Below are positions 27,313 through 36,682 of a DNA stretch of 53,942 nt, one piece after another; position 1 is the stretch's first letter, and each line of letters starts with the position of its first letter. Source of the DNA: Trichodesmium sp. MAG_R03 (lineage in GTDB: Bacteria > Cyanobacteriota > Cyanobacteriia > Cyanobacteriales > Microcoleaceae); assembly GCA_023356535.1 (NCBI GenBank), contig JAKQYF010000005.1, positions 1 through 53,942 of the forward strand. Direction: 5' to 3'. The translations under genes were made by a program, and so were the position numbers. Under the pieces are notes generated by a model, which had not been told where the DNA came from, searched no databases, and was given only the letters and a program-made list of their open reading frames with translations.

Positions 27313-27581
27313 GTTAACTCCTTAACAGTAATTCACGCTCAAGGTTTATGACATCGGGATGTTAAACCGCAGAATATTATTGTCCATAATATTAATAATA
27401 ACCCCAATAAATTTTAATTGATTTTGGCATTGCCCGTGAGTTTATTCCAGATGTTATTTTAACTCAAACTATTGCCGGTTCAAATGGCTTTTCTCCCATT
27501 GAACAATATACGGAAAAGGCAAAGCGAGAAGAATTTACTGATGTTTATTCTTTAGCAGCAACTCTTTATTATTTACTAAGA
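27313..27581 (+). pseudogene. Serine/threonine protein kinase remnant
   Basis: Codons read HAQGL, a TGA, then HRDVKPQNIIVHN, the kinase catalytic loop with its HRD and Asn. After a frameshift, LIDFGIAREFIPDVILTQ (the DFG metal-binding motif), IAGSNGFSPIEQY (activation segment) and DVYSLAATLYYLL follow. The N-lobe with the glycine loop and catalytic Lys is missing, cut at the end of the repeat C block. The frame continues without a stop into the methyltransferase at 27582. Confidence 0.85.
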
Positions 27582-28769
27582 ATGAATCAACCACAACTAA
27601 CTATCAACAAGAATAATGAAATTTTGTGTGAAATAATCTATCAACGCATTTCTGAATCTCAAAGAAAACGAATTACTTTTGCTGAATATATGGATTTAGT
27701 TTTATACCATCCCCAATATGGTTATTATGCAACTTATCCTGTAAATATTGGCAAACAAGGAGACTTTTTAACTTCTCCTCATTGGGGTGGTTACTTTGGA
27801 GAATTATTAGCAGAACAATTTCTGGAAATGTGGCATATTCTCCAAAGACCTAATAATTTTACTATGGTAGAAATGGGCGCTGGTCAGGGAATTTTAGCCG
27901 AGCAAATTTTAGGTTATCTCAAACAAAAACATTTAGATTTTTTCCAAACAATTGAATATCTAATTGTTGAAAAATCGGAAGTTTTAAAAGCACAACAAAA
28001 ACAAAGGTTAAAGAGATATAGAGTAAGGTGGAGTGACTGGGATCAAATTTATTATAGTTCAATTACAGGTTGTTTATTTTCTAATGAGTTGGTAGATGCT
28101 TTTCCAGTGCATAAGTTCAGAATAAAAGATGGGGAAATTCAAGAAATTTATGTCACTTCTGACTATCAAGGAAAGTTTCTAGAAATAACTGATAAAATTT
28201 CAACTCCTGAGATTGCTGAATATTTTCAGTTAGTAAATATAGATTTATTCTCATTTGCTGATGTTGAGGGTTATCAAAGTGAAGTAAATTTACAAGCTTT
28301 AGATTGGATGAAAATTGTTAGTGATAAGTTACTGAAAGGTTATGTATTAACTATTGATTATGGTTATCAAGCAGCACGTTATTATAATCCTTTTAGAAGA
28401 GAGGGAACTCTACAATGTTATTATCAACATCATCGAAATAATGACCCTTATTGGAATATTGGGCGACAAGATATTACTTCTCATGTTGATTTTACTGCTT
28501 TAGAAAAACAGGGAAATTTATCAGAATTAGAGACTCTAGGTTTTACTCAACAGGGTTTATTTCTAATGGCTTTAGGTTTGGGAGATAGATTAAATCAATT
28601 ATCAAATAATCAAGGGTTTTCTATTGAGGAAGTTTTTCGACGCAGGGAAGCATTACATTCATTAATAGACCCAATGGGGTTAGGGAATTTTGGGGTTTTA
28701 GTGCAGAGTAAAAGTTTGAGTGAAAAGGAAAAAAAGCAAACTTTGAAAGGTTTAAGTAGGGCTTGCTGA
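27582..28769 (+). CDS. MidA/NDUFAF7-type SAM-dependent methyltransferase
   Basis: 395 residues. Visible: ITFAEYMDLVLYHPQYGYYA (about 27-46), GDFLTSPHWGGYFGELLAEQ, the SAM loop VEMGAGQGILAEQIL, SNELVDAFPVHKF, LTIDYGYQA, and GRQDITSHVDFTALE. This matches the COG1565 family; in mitochondria the member NDUFAF7 methylates an Arg of the complex I subunit homologous to NdhH. Interestingly, ndhH is encoded 1.4 kb upstream. No ribosome-binding site precedes the ATG, and the frame is continuous with the kinase remnant, so a start slightly different from 27582 is possible. The final codons (SRAC and the TGA) come from a family B element, so the natural C-terminus was replaced. Confidence 0.9.
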   Translation: MNQPQLTINKNNEILCEIIYQRISESQRKRITFAEYMDLVLYHPQYGYYATYPVNIGKQGDFLTSPHWGGYFGELLAEQFLEMWHILQRPNNFTMVEMGAGQGILAEQILGYLKQKHLDFFQTIEYLIVEKSEVLKAQQKQRLKRYRVRWSDWDQIYYSSITGCLFSNELVDAFPVHKFRIKDGEIQEIYVTSDYQGKFLEITDKISTPEIAEYFQLVNIDLFSFADVEGYQSEVNLQALDWMKIVSDKLLKGYVLTIDYGYQAARYYNPFRREGTLQCYYQHHRNNDPYWNIGRQDITSHVDFTALEKQGNLSELETLGFTQQGLFLMALGLGDRLNQLSNNQGFSIEEVFRRREALHSLIDPMGLGNFGVLVQSKSLSEKEKKQTLKGLSRAC

Positions 28770-28854
28770 ATCAACATAGAACCTACAATACGCACGACAA
28801 AATGTCTGATAAAAATATAAGTCAAAAGTAAGAATACTTTTTCAGTAAGCCCTA
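28757..28854. mobile_element. Short family B element overlapping a gene end
   Basis: TAGGGCTTGCTGAATCAAC and TACTTTTTCAGTAAGCCCTA are inverted ends of a 98-base element, the smallest B copy. Its first bases supply the last three sense codons and the stop of the methyltransferase. Confidence 0.85.
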
Positions 28855-29099
28855 CTTAAGCAAGATATGTATTTTATACGGATGTTAATGTTACAAATTG
28901 AAGTACAAAATGTGGGATAGAATCTTGATATATCAGCAGCCGTTGACCCTCCGGCAGCTACAACTGCTTATCCAGTCAAAAAGCCACTATGCCCTCGGCG
29001 ACTGATGCTGTTCCAGCTAGCTTGAAGCCCAACTATAGATGTTTTATAGGCTAAGGCAACCTGGTATTAGAAATTACTTTTAACTTTTAACTTTAAATG
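28855..29099. other. Intergenic stretch
   Basis: No gene seen between the B element and the convergent deaminase gene. A short stretch around 28940-28990 (CGTTGACCCTCCGGCAGC) is GC-richer than its surroundings; I do not recognise it. Confidence 0.4.
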
Positions 29100-30146
29100 C
29101 TAATTCGCACTTAAAATTCCTGTAGCTAAAGGTTCTGGCTGTAATAATCCTGTTAACATTTCTTCTGGTCGTTGACTATAAGGCCAAGCAAAAGCATGAC
29201 GAAAAGCTGCATCTTGACAAGCTTGTAATTGTTGAAAATCAATCACATCAAATGTCAATAAATTTTCATATTCAAATGGTAGACGTACATTATGTAAACC
29301 AGCATTATCTGTACAAATAGCAATATCTACTCCAGCATCAAAACATTTGTTAAATACTGTCTTCAATTGACTCATTTTATCCATAGTACCTGTTTTGAAA
29401 TAGGTGGTTGGACAAACTTCTAAACATTGACCTCGGTTTGCTACTTCTGTTAATAACTTTGGATATTTTAAAGGAATTTGAACTCCATGACCAATTCGCA
29501 TTAAATAAGGTAGTAATTCTGGATAACAACCATTAGAAGTTTCATAAAGATGTCCGGTAGTTTTAACATCCTGTTCACGAGCATATTTATACAGTTTAAT
29601 AAATTCATCTATGCGTTCTTTGTAGTTATTATCTCCTCCTGCTACATCTATAGCACAGACATATTCCGGCATTTGCACTGCTAAATCCACAATTGCTTGA
29701 TTTACTTTATTAGGCAAGCGAGTGTGAGTACATAAAATTTGGCTAGTAACAATTGGATACTCATTCTGCTGAGTTGCTTTGCCTACAGTCATCACTATTT
29801 CTGACATTAAATCTATACGTTTATACTCTGGTAAATCATTTGGAGTTCTCAAGTAAGGTGTATAACGTAACTCTAAATAAGCTAAATTTTCAAATGTATA
29901 AGCACCGCGAATTAAGCGATAAATAAAGTATGGTAATGTCTCGATAGTTTGAACACTTTCTACTAGAGTATGTAGCTCTAAATATTCATCTAATGTGTTT
30001 CGTGGTTTGGTATAAAATTCTTCAAATTGTTGATATTCAGGAAAACGAATTGCTAGTTTCTGGTTTTGACGTTGGAAATATCTCCATAAAACTCTAGGAA
30101 CTACAGAGCCTCCTAAATGTCGATGTAATTCTGCGTGTAAAGCCAT
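29100..30146 (-). CDS. Adenosine deaminase-like amidohydrolase
   Basis: 348 residues, the usual length. The fold signatures are there: ELHRHLGGS (metal-binding HxH, residues 8-10), CAIDVAGGDNNY, a TTGHLYETSN segment in place of the canonical HAGE (keeping H and E with the same spacing), RIGHG, LEVCPTTYFKTG and ICTDNAGLHN. The last differs from the TDD of classical enzymes: the metal Asp stays, the next residue is Asn. Adenosine deaminases hydrolyse adenosine to inosine; because two pocket motifs differ, another purine or aminopurine may be the substrate. It is followed, in the opposite direction, by purA, and an adenosine-kinase-like gene lies 3.3 kb on, so purine salvage is a plausible theme. 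Confidence 0.85.
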   Translation of the reverse strand: MALHAELHRHLGGSVVPRVLWRYFQRQNQKLAIRFPEYQQFEEFYTKPRNTLDEYLELHTLVESVQTIETLPYFIYRLIRGAYTFENLAYLELRYTPYLRTPNDLPEYKRIDLMSEIVMTVGKATQQNEYPIVTSQILCTHTRLPNKVNQAIVDLAVQMPEYVCAIDVAGGDNNYKERIDEFIKLYKYAREQDVKTTGHLYETSNGCYPELLPYLMRIGHGVQIPLKYPKLLTEVANRGQCLEVCPTTYFKTGTMDKMSQLKTVFNKCFDAGVDIAICTDNAGLHNVRLPFEYENLLTFDVIDFQQLQACQDAAFRHAFAWPYSQRPEEMLTGLLQPEPLATGILSAN

Positions 30147-30305
30147 AGAAATCTAATTTATCCTTAATATTTATATGACAAAAAGATCATAAAAGCATGA
30201 ACTTGCTAGCTCTATATATTTAGATAGTAAAGGTTCAAATTCAGCAGATCATATTTTCAGAGTAGTGAAGTAGAATAAAGAAGACAGAAGATAATTTTTT
30301 ACTAC
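30147..30305. other. Divergent spacer between deaminase and purA (first part)
   Basis: The 418-base space between the divergent deaminase and purA genes must hold promoters for both. Apart from the family C element at 30306-30361 I see no convincing -10/-35 pair or operator. Confidence 0.4.
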
Positions 30306-30361
30306 TATAGCAATCCTAAATTTAAATTGTTACAATCTATTATCTATTTAGGATGGCTATA
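30306..30361. repeat. Minimal family C element
   Basis: TATAGCAATCCTAAAT and ATTTAGGATGGCTATA are near-perfect inverted ends, 56 bases in all, so the element can fold end to end. It appears to be an internally deleted relative of the 138-base copy at 39283. Confidence 0.75.
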
Positions 30362-30553
30362 TACCCTCACTTAACCTAAACAGGTTATACTTTTTCACCT
30401 ACCGAAACTTCAACAAAATAGAAAAAAAACAGGCTTAAATATATACTGGCAAAAACTTTTATGTCAAAAAAAAGTATCAATAATGAATTCAGAACAATTA
30501 ATTGACATAATTTTTAGTTAATGTAATAATAATGAATTGTGTTAACTATCCGT

Positions 30554-31878
<1,325 letters not shown>

Positions 31879-32091
31879 TAGTATTTATAGTGTTTCTAAA
31901 ATTTTAAACCTTGATTTTTAGGTGGTGGTCCATTGTAATAGTGTCCCATTATACAACCCTTTCTGTTGTTATTAAGTACACCCACGGGGATAAGAGACCC
32001 GTAATACATGGTTAGTATGACTTTCTTTTACCAAACAATATGTAAAATTTTGGTATGATTAAGTAAGCACATTAAGAGAAAAAAAGTCAAG

Positions 32092-32406
32092 ATGGAAGTT
32101 ACAGTAGAATGTCAAAAAAGACCATTAGGTAGCAAAACTAAAGCCTTACGAAGGGGGGGATTAATTCCTGCAGTCTTGTATGGTCACCAGGTTACAGAAT
32201 CAGTGTCATTAACAATTGATGTTAAGAAAGCGCAGCAGTTGTTAAAAAATGCTTCTGCTAACAAGACTATTATTGACCTTAAAGTTCCTGATATTTCCTG
32301 GAATGGCAAAACTATTCTGAAAGAAGTTCAATATCATCCCTATAAACCTGAGATTTATCACCTGAGCTTTTTCTCCGTGAGTGATCCTGGAAGTATTGAT
32401 GCATAA
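32092..32406 (+). CDS. rplY: Ribosomal protein bL25 (short form)
   Basis: 104 residues. The fold signatures are RRGGLIPAVLYGHQ (about 21-34) and HPYKPEIYHLSFFSV at the end. It binds 5S rRNA in the large subunit. This is the short, single-domain form like that of E. coli; many bacteria carry the longer CTC form. TGGTATGAT at 32051-32059 resembles an extended -10 promoter element with a start of transcription close to the gene. The stop codon is followed after one base by a family A element. Confidence 0.93.
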   Translation: MEVTVECQKRPLGSKTKALRRGGLIPAVLYGHQVTESVSLTIDVKKAQQLLKNASANKTIIDLKVPDISWNGKTILKEVQYHPYKPEIYHLSFFSVSDPGSIDA

Positions 32407-32407
32407 T

Positions 32408-32503
32408 CAGGATTTACGCATAACTACCATATTATAGTAGGAGGTTAAAAGTCGTTAACCTTCTGCAAATGATGTATAATTTCATATGTCTGGGTAAGTC
32501 CTG
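32408..32503. repeat. Family A element, type 2
   Basis: CAGGATTTACGCATAACTACC to GGGTAAGTCCTG with inner inverted repeat AGGAGGTTAA / TTAACCTTCT. It starts immediately after the rplY stop and may act as its transcript end. Confidence 0.8.
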
Positions 32504-32672
32504 ATTAATATAAAATCTGCTTGCAAGGAGTGGAGTCTTATTAAGAAACCGGGTTTATGGGAGACAAATATTAGCATCGTAGGGTATCTGTAGCTGAATT
32601 TAGAAGTTAAGTTCACAGTACGGGCTAAATTTGAGAGGCGTAAGAATGTCCGTACTAATAATGGCGACTGGT

Positions 32673-32711
32673 ATAAAATAAAATAAAATAAAATAAAATA
32701 AAATAAAATAC
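32673..32711. repeat. Pentamer tandem repeat AAAAT
   Basis: About eight copies of AAAAT, followed directly by a family A element. Shorter runs of the same unit lie at 32817-32834 and 33036-33059, so the three family A elements of this stretch are separated by the same pentamer. Confidence 0.95.
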
Positions 32712-32719
32712 AATACAAT

Positions 32720-32811
32720 CAGGACTTACGCACGCTTCACCTTGAAAACGCCATATGTAGGGGCGAATGGCATTCGCCCTCACTGGGTTTAGTGTCCGTA
32801 GGTAAGTCCTG
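32720..32811. repeat. Family A element, type 4
   Basis: CAGGACTTACGCACGCTTCACC and GTGTCCGTAGGTAAGTCCTG enclose the GGGCGAATGGCATTCGCCC palindrome (about 32761-32779). Nearly identical to 39841-39933. Confidence 0.92.
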
Positions 32812-32834
32812 AAAATAGAATAAAATAAAATAAA

Positions 32835-33035
32835 CAGGACTTACGCTCTTGTACTATAGTCATTCCGAATAAGAATGGGATACTTTTTCAGCTAAAAACC
32901 CTTTCACAGCAAGAAAATCTTGTCTCAATCTAAATCAGAATGACTATATATATAGAGCCTTGGTGCGTTACGAAGTGCGCAATTCAAGTCGCGAAGCGAA
33001 ATACACCCTACCAATAGCGTTCATACGTAAGTCCT
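32835..33035. repeat. Family A element, type 3, with nested element D
   Basis: CAGGACTTACGCTCTTGTAC on the left, then element D, then TATAGAGCCTTGGTGCGTTACG, TTCAAGTCGCGAAGCG and ATACGTAAGTCCT. The outer part matches the type 3 copies at 45451 and 47269 in inverted orientation. Confidence 0.8.
32855..32948. mobile_element. Nested 94-base element D
   Basis: TATAGTCATTCCGAATAAG and CAGAATGACTATA are inverted ends. Taking it out with one TA rebuilds TTGTACTATATATAGAGCC, as in uninterrupted type 3 copies. It is thus a TA-inserting miniature element that entered the family A element. Confidence 0.7.
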
Positions 33036-33060
33036 AATAAAATAAAATAAAATAAAATAG

Positions 33061-33447
33061 GTTTTTATGTTTTATTTATACCAATACTACCCGATTATAG
33101 ATATGCCTATTTTAGGGACTTGGTTATCAAGTCCCTATAAGTCGTTATTTCAGTTATCAGTTATACTAAATCTGCATCTGTCTTAGTGAGAGGGTATTGT
33201 TTAAAGTTACAGTGTTGTTGAATAAGGGATTAGACAATGAAACAAACCTGATTTTAACTGGGACTTGGTATTACCTTTCTCCAGAGAAACTGTACAATTT
33301 AGTACCTCTGCCTAAAGTTGGAGACTTGAAATACCGAATTTTCTCTATTATCTCCTTAAAAGGGAAGATTTGAAGCCTGATTGATTGGTCACTATAAACT
33401 ATATGCTGAAATAGTAGGGCTACATATAAGTGGCACTTTGCAAATTT
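33061..33447. other. Intergenic stretch without recognised feature
   Basis: No frame of interest. A small hairpin (TAGGGACTTGGTTATCAAGTCCCTA, about 33111-33135 by parts) is visible. A decayed transposase-like frame could be present, but I cannot support one. Confidence 0.35.
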
Positions 33448-33477
33448 AACGATAAATAACGATAAATAACGATAAAT
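33448..33477. repeat. Three copies of AACGATAAAT
   Basis: A perfect 10-base unit in three copies, ending at the stop codon of the adenosine-kinase-like gene. It is too short to judge for function. Confidence 0.9.
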
Positions 33478-34487
33478 TAGGTATTAATTATTTGTTGAAC
33501 TTTATTTTTCCAAGACCCTTCTAAACGCGGACCTTGAATTTGTACAACATTAGAAGCTAGATAATTTCCCCAACGTGCAGCTTGAGTAGGCTGATAACCA
33601 TGAGTAAGACCATATAAAACACCTCCAGCAAAAGCATCTCCTGCGCCTACAGTATCGATAGCCGTTGCAGAAAACCCAGATACAGAAGTAATTTGTTGAT
33701 CCTGAACCACTAAACAACCTTCCTTACCATGGGTAATAAAAGCTGTTTTTACCAACTCCCCAATTTTTATTGCAGATTCCTCTAAAGACTCTATTCCACA
33801 AAAACTCAGGGCTTCATCAGCATTACAGAATAATACATCACAATAATTTGAAAGTAATTTATGGAAGTCATCAGCAAACATATCTACCAAAAACTGGTCT
33901 GAGAAGGTAAAACAAACTTTTACCTCTTCCCGCTTAGAATCTTCCATAGCTTGAATACAAGCTTGCTTTGTACTGTCTCCAGTCCATAAATAACCTTCTA
34001 CATAACTATATTTGCAGCGTTTAATTTGCTCTGCATCAATATCACTAGTACTGAGATTGACAGATACTCCCAAGTTTGTACACATGGTACGTTCAGCATC
34101 AGGGGTTGTCAGCACAACACAGGTACCAGTGGGGTTATCTGCTGTAGATACAGGAGGTACATTAAACTCTATTTTAAAGTCCAGCATATCTTGACGGTAT
34201 AGTTCTCCGTTCGGGTCACTAGCAACTTTTGCCACAAAAATACCTGTTCCTCCACTCTGAGCGATCGCTATCATAGAATTTGCTGCTGAACCTCCGGAAC
34301 GCTTTTTTAAAGATATGTTTTCCAGTCCGGCTAAAATTCCTGCTTGTTTTTGAGCATCCATCAGAGTCATCCCACTTTTTTGAAGGGAATATTTAGTGAT
34401 AAAGTCTTCTTTTACAAGTGCGAGAATGTCGACTAGGGCGTTACCGACACCATATACATCTAATTTTTCAGTTTTTACTGCTGTCAT
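33477..34487 (-). CDS. PfkB-family kinase, adenosine-kinase-like
   Basis: 336 residues, full length. The ribokinase fold signatures are VYGVGNALVDILALV (N-terminal strand), KRSGGSAANSMIAIAQSGG (substrate-binding glycines) and the C-terminal DTVGAGDAFAGGVLYGLTHG with the catalytic base Asp. The family phosphorylates sugars or nucleosides; the close cyanobacterial group is annotated as adenosine kinase, which would turn adenosine into AMP, and the purA and deaminase genes nearby fit this. A fructokinase role is the main alternative. Ends inside a decamer repeat. Confidence 0.88.
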   Translation of the reverse strand: MTAVKTEKLDVYGVGNALVDILALVKEDFITKYSLQKSGMTLMDAQKQAGILAGLENISLKKRSGGSAANSMIAIAQSGGTGIFVAKVASDPNGELYRQDMLDFKIEFNVPPVSTADNPTGTCVVLTTPDAERTMCTNLGVSVNLSTSDIDAEQIKRCKYSYVEGYLWTGDSTKQACIQAMEDSKREEVKVCFTFSDQFLVDMFADDFHKLLSNYCDVLFCNADEALSFCGIESLEESAIKIGELVKTAFITHGKEGCLVVQDQQITSVSGFSATAIDTVGAGDAFAGGVLYGLTHGYQPTQAARWGNYLASNVVQIQGPRLEGSWKNKVQQIINT

Positions 34488-34673
34488 TTACTTTTCTATT
34501 ATTTAGCCGTTTAACATAATATCATATGCTTTGTGGAATCGTCGTTTTGGCTCCTAGCTGACTGGCTTTTTCATCACACTTGTACTCGTCCTACGCTCCA
34601 TCACCTGATACCTGGACTTAGGTCAAAAATAGGTTAAAAACTAAGCCAAAAGGTTATACAGCAATGTTTTTAT

Positions 34674-34763
34674 CAGGACTTACGCAACGGCACTGGTTAT
34701 AGTGGCAATATCTTGAAAATAAAAAATTTTTGCACCATATATAGCGGTACTGCGTAAGTCCTG
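34674..34763. repeat. Family A element, type 1
   Basis: CAGGACTTACGCAACGGCACTGG to GGTACTGCGTAAGTCCTG, an intact copy in inverted orientation relative to 23895. It is 187 bases upstream of the adenosine-kinase-like start. Confidence 0.92.
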
Positions 34764-35023
34764 TTTATATTAAATTAACCGTTTTCTTGATATACCTAGG
34801 TTTTAGCTATTTTTAGTTCTTTTAGGTATTTCCCTTGCTAATACTGGGTTTGGAGCCATTTTCGGCTTGAAAAATCTCAAAGTCCAGATACTTGGTTAAT
34901 CTCACCTTATACCCCATCTAATAATAAATCCAGTTTATATAGGAGGTTTATGAAAAGGGTAAGGTAGAAGGCAAAAGGCAGGAGGGTTAGAAGGATTTGG
35001 ACAAAGTGACAAATCATGGATCG

Positions 35024-35149
35024 GATTTGGTATAATAGGTTATCAAATACTTGATCTTCACTAACATCATTAGTTGTGGCAACTGCTCTGATAATCTCTC
35101 CCATGGCCTCATTCACACCTAGATAGAATTTATGCCATGTTCTATGTTT
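35024..35149 (-). pseudogene. IS5-type transposase internal fragment
   Basis: A 42-residue stretch reads KHRTWHKFYLGVNEAMGEII and TTNDVSEDQVFDNLLYQI. I recognise the (R)(T/S)WRKLHLGVDE.TGEI..VV TTNDVSD pattern of IS5-type DDE transposases, covering the region with the first catalytic residues. It is cut on its 5' side exactly at the right end of the TnpB-type element, so that element inserted into it. Confidence 0.75.
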
Positions 35150-35151
35150 AC

Positions 35152-35350
35152 TTGACATCCTCCCGACGCTGCTCTTACGAGACAGGGCGGGATTCCCTAG
35201 CATCGCTGTTAGGGGCTTTCTGCTTCATAGCACCTGCCTTTCGAGATTTACTCTCTTCGGGTCAAAAGGCTGCGACCCAGACTGACACTGCGAGTCCCGC
35301 AGCCAAAATGTTTAGACTTGTGTTTCCCTTCACCATATACTTTGACCCCC
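35152..35350 (-). pseudogene. TnpB C-terminal remnant with IS605-type right end
   Basis: On the minus strand NTSLNILAAGLAVSVWVAAF ends at a stop; one frame over, PEESKSRKAGAMKQK and NSDARESRPVS follow to a TAA. These are the two parts of the C-terminal tail of a cyanobacterial TnpB family (NILAAGLAVSVCGA...), separated by a frameshift. The sequence then runs into AGCAGCGTCGGGAGGATGTCAA, the right end of the element, where the omega-RNA scaffold ends and the guide begins. It is a different right-end type from P1-P3. Confidence 0.7.
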
Positions 35351-35404
35351 TGTATAATCTACTACTAAGTGTATCTCAGATTCTATTGGGTGGTTAGTTT
35401 ATAG

Positions 35405-35657
35405 TTGACATCCTCCCCGGCCTAGAGGCACGGGGGTTCCTACCGAGCTGTAGCCCCTCGGCGGGTTGACATTTCACAAGCTGCTGCTACTTTGGCAGTA
35501 GTCTTATGCTGGCCTCAATGTCTGTTTTTTGTCTCGGTAAGCCCACCTGCGACTAATATATTTCTTGTGAACTAAAAAGCAACAAGGACATAACCTGTGG
35601 AAAAAAATAAACTAAAAAGTCGCCCTAGAAGGGCGAGGCTTTAAACCCAATTTTTCG
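35405..35657 (-). mobile_element. IS200/IS605-type mini-element P3
   Basis: Third copy of the P1/P2 element, on the minus strand, preceded by TTAC (35658-35661) and ending GGGGAGGATGTCAA at 35405. The left-end hairpin here is a better palindrome (GTCGCCCTAGAAGGGCGA). The bases beyond the right end differ from those of P1 and P2, as expected for independent insertions. Confidence 0.82.
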
Positions 35658-35697
35658 GTAAAAGTCAAATTTTTTCCATTTTTGCATTCTTTTAATT

Positions 35698-36564
35698 TTA
35701 GAGCTCGTTTTTTGCTATATCAATTCCCCATTTACTAAGATCGAATTTGTATTTTGTTTTTAGTCTTATTAAGTCTTCTTTTAATTCATTAAAAACAAAT
35801 TTCCTCTGTTCAGGAGAAAGTTTAAAGTAACTTTTGATTTTCTTTTTCATCGGGTTTGTTACCATTTTTCTGAGCTTGAGTGGGACTGCTGATAATATTA
35901 AATTATGGATTTTTTTATTGTTTTTGACTAGGTGCAAAAATTTATTTTCTATAACCAGTTCATTGGTGGCATTTTTAACTTGTCCCAAATTATGAAACTT
36001 ATACGAAGCATCTACATTCAAAAATTCACAAACCTTCTTTATTAACTCTATAGGTTGTCTCTTTAAATCTTCAAAGTTGAGGATAAGAATGTCTTCAACA
36101 GGGAATCTTTGGTAATATTCATCCAGTTGCATTACATATTTGGATACCGTGATAATCTGACTAAGAACTTGAGAAATATCTTTATTTCTTCCCCAAGGTT
36201 TAGTCAAGCCATAAGTGTAGTGAGATTCAATCCTCTCTATTGGATTTCTCAGAATATAAATAAATTTAAACTTGGCTTCAATCTGAGATATTCTTTCAGC
36301 TGCATTGGGTTTAATTGGGAATTTTGTGTAAGAAGTACTAGCTTCTAGAGCAATTTTATGTACAGTTGGTTTCCAATTCCATAATTCATAACTTTGATAC
36401 CAATTAAATCCCTGATACCATTTGGCATCATTTGTAAAAAAATCAGGTTCTTTTTCCCTGCAACTACAGATTTCAGGGTGTTGCGATCAATAATAAAAAA
36501 GGCTGGTCGTGCCACATTTCATAGCCCCAATAATTAAAGCAAAGTAATTGAAGTTTGTTAACAT
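35698..36564 (-). pseudogene. Sulfotransferase gene with one internal stop
   Basis: Read from ATG 36564, the frame gives FALIIGAMKCGTTSLFYY, then TGA at 36487-36489, then SQHPEICSCREKEPDFF, YILRNPIERIESHYTYG and a normal C-terminal half (YYQRFPVEDILILNFEDL) to the stop at 35698. GAMKCGTTSL is the PAPS 5'-phosphosulfate loop and LRNPIERIESHY the 3'-phosphate motif of sulfotransferases, which pass sulfate from PAPS to hydroxyl or amine groups. Codon 26 should be Leu (TTA to TGA needs one change). The rest (about 288 codons) is open and well conserved, so inactivation is recent, or the base is a sequencing error. A 169-residue open frame from 36207 covers the C-terminal part only and would lack the PAPS loop. 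Confidence 0.88.
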
Positions 36565-36600
36565 AAGGAATGAGAATTAAATAAAGTCCAGAATTGATAT

Positions 36601-36626
36601 AAGAGACGTTACCAGGAACGTCTCTT
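36601..36626 (-). terminator. Hairpin downstream of glgP
   Basis: AAGAGACGTT and AACGTCTCTT pair in a perfect ten-base stem with a six-base loop, 57 bases past the glgP stop. No T-run follows, so it may be a processing or weak termination structure. Confidence 0.45.
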
Positions 36627-36682
36627 CATCAAAACTTAAATCAAATCAGTTTTGATACCTTCAAGATTAAAAATTAGAGCAA

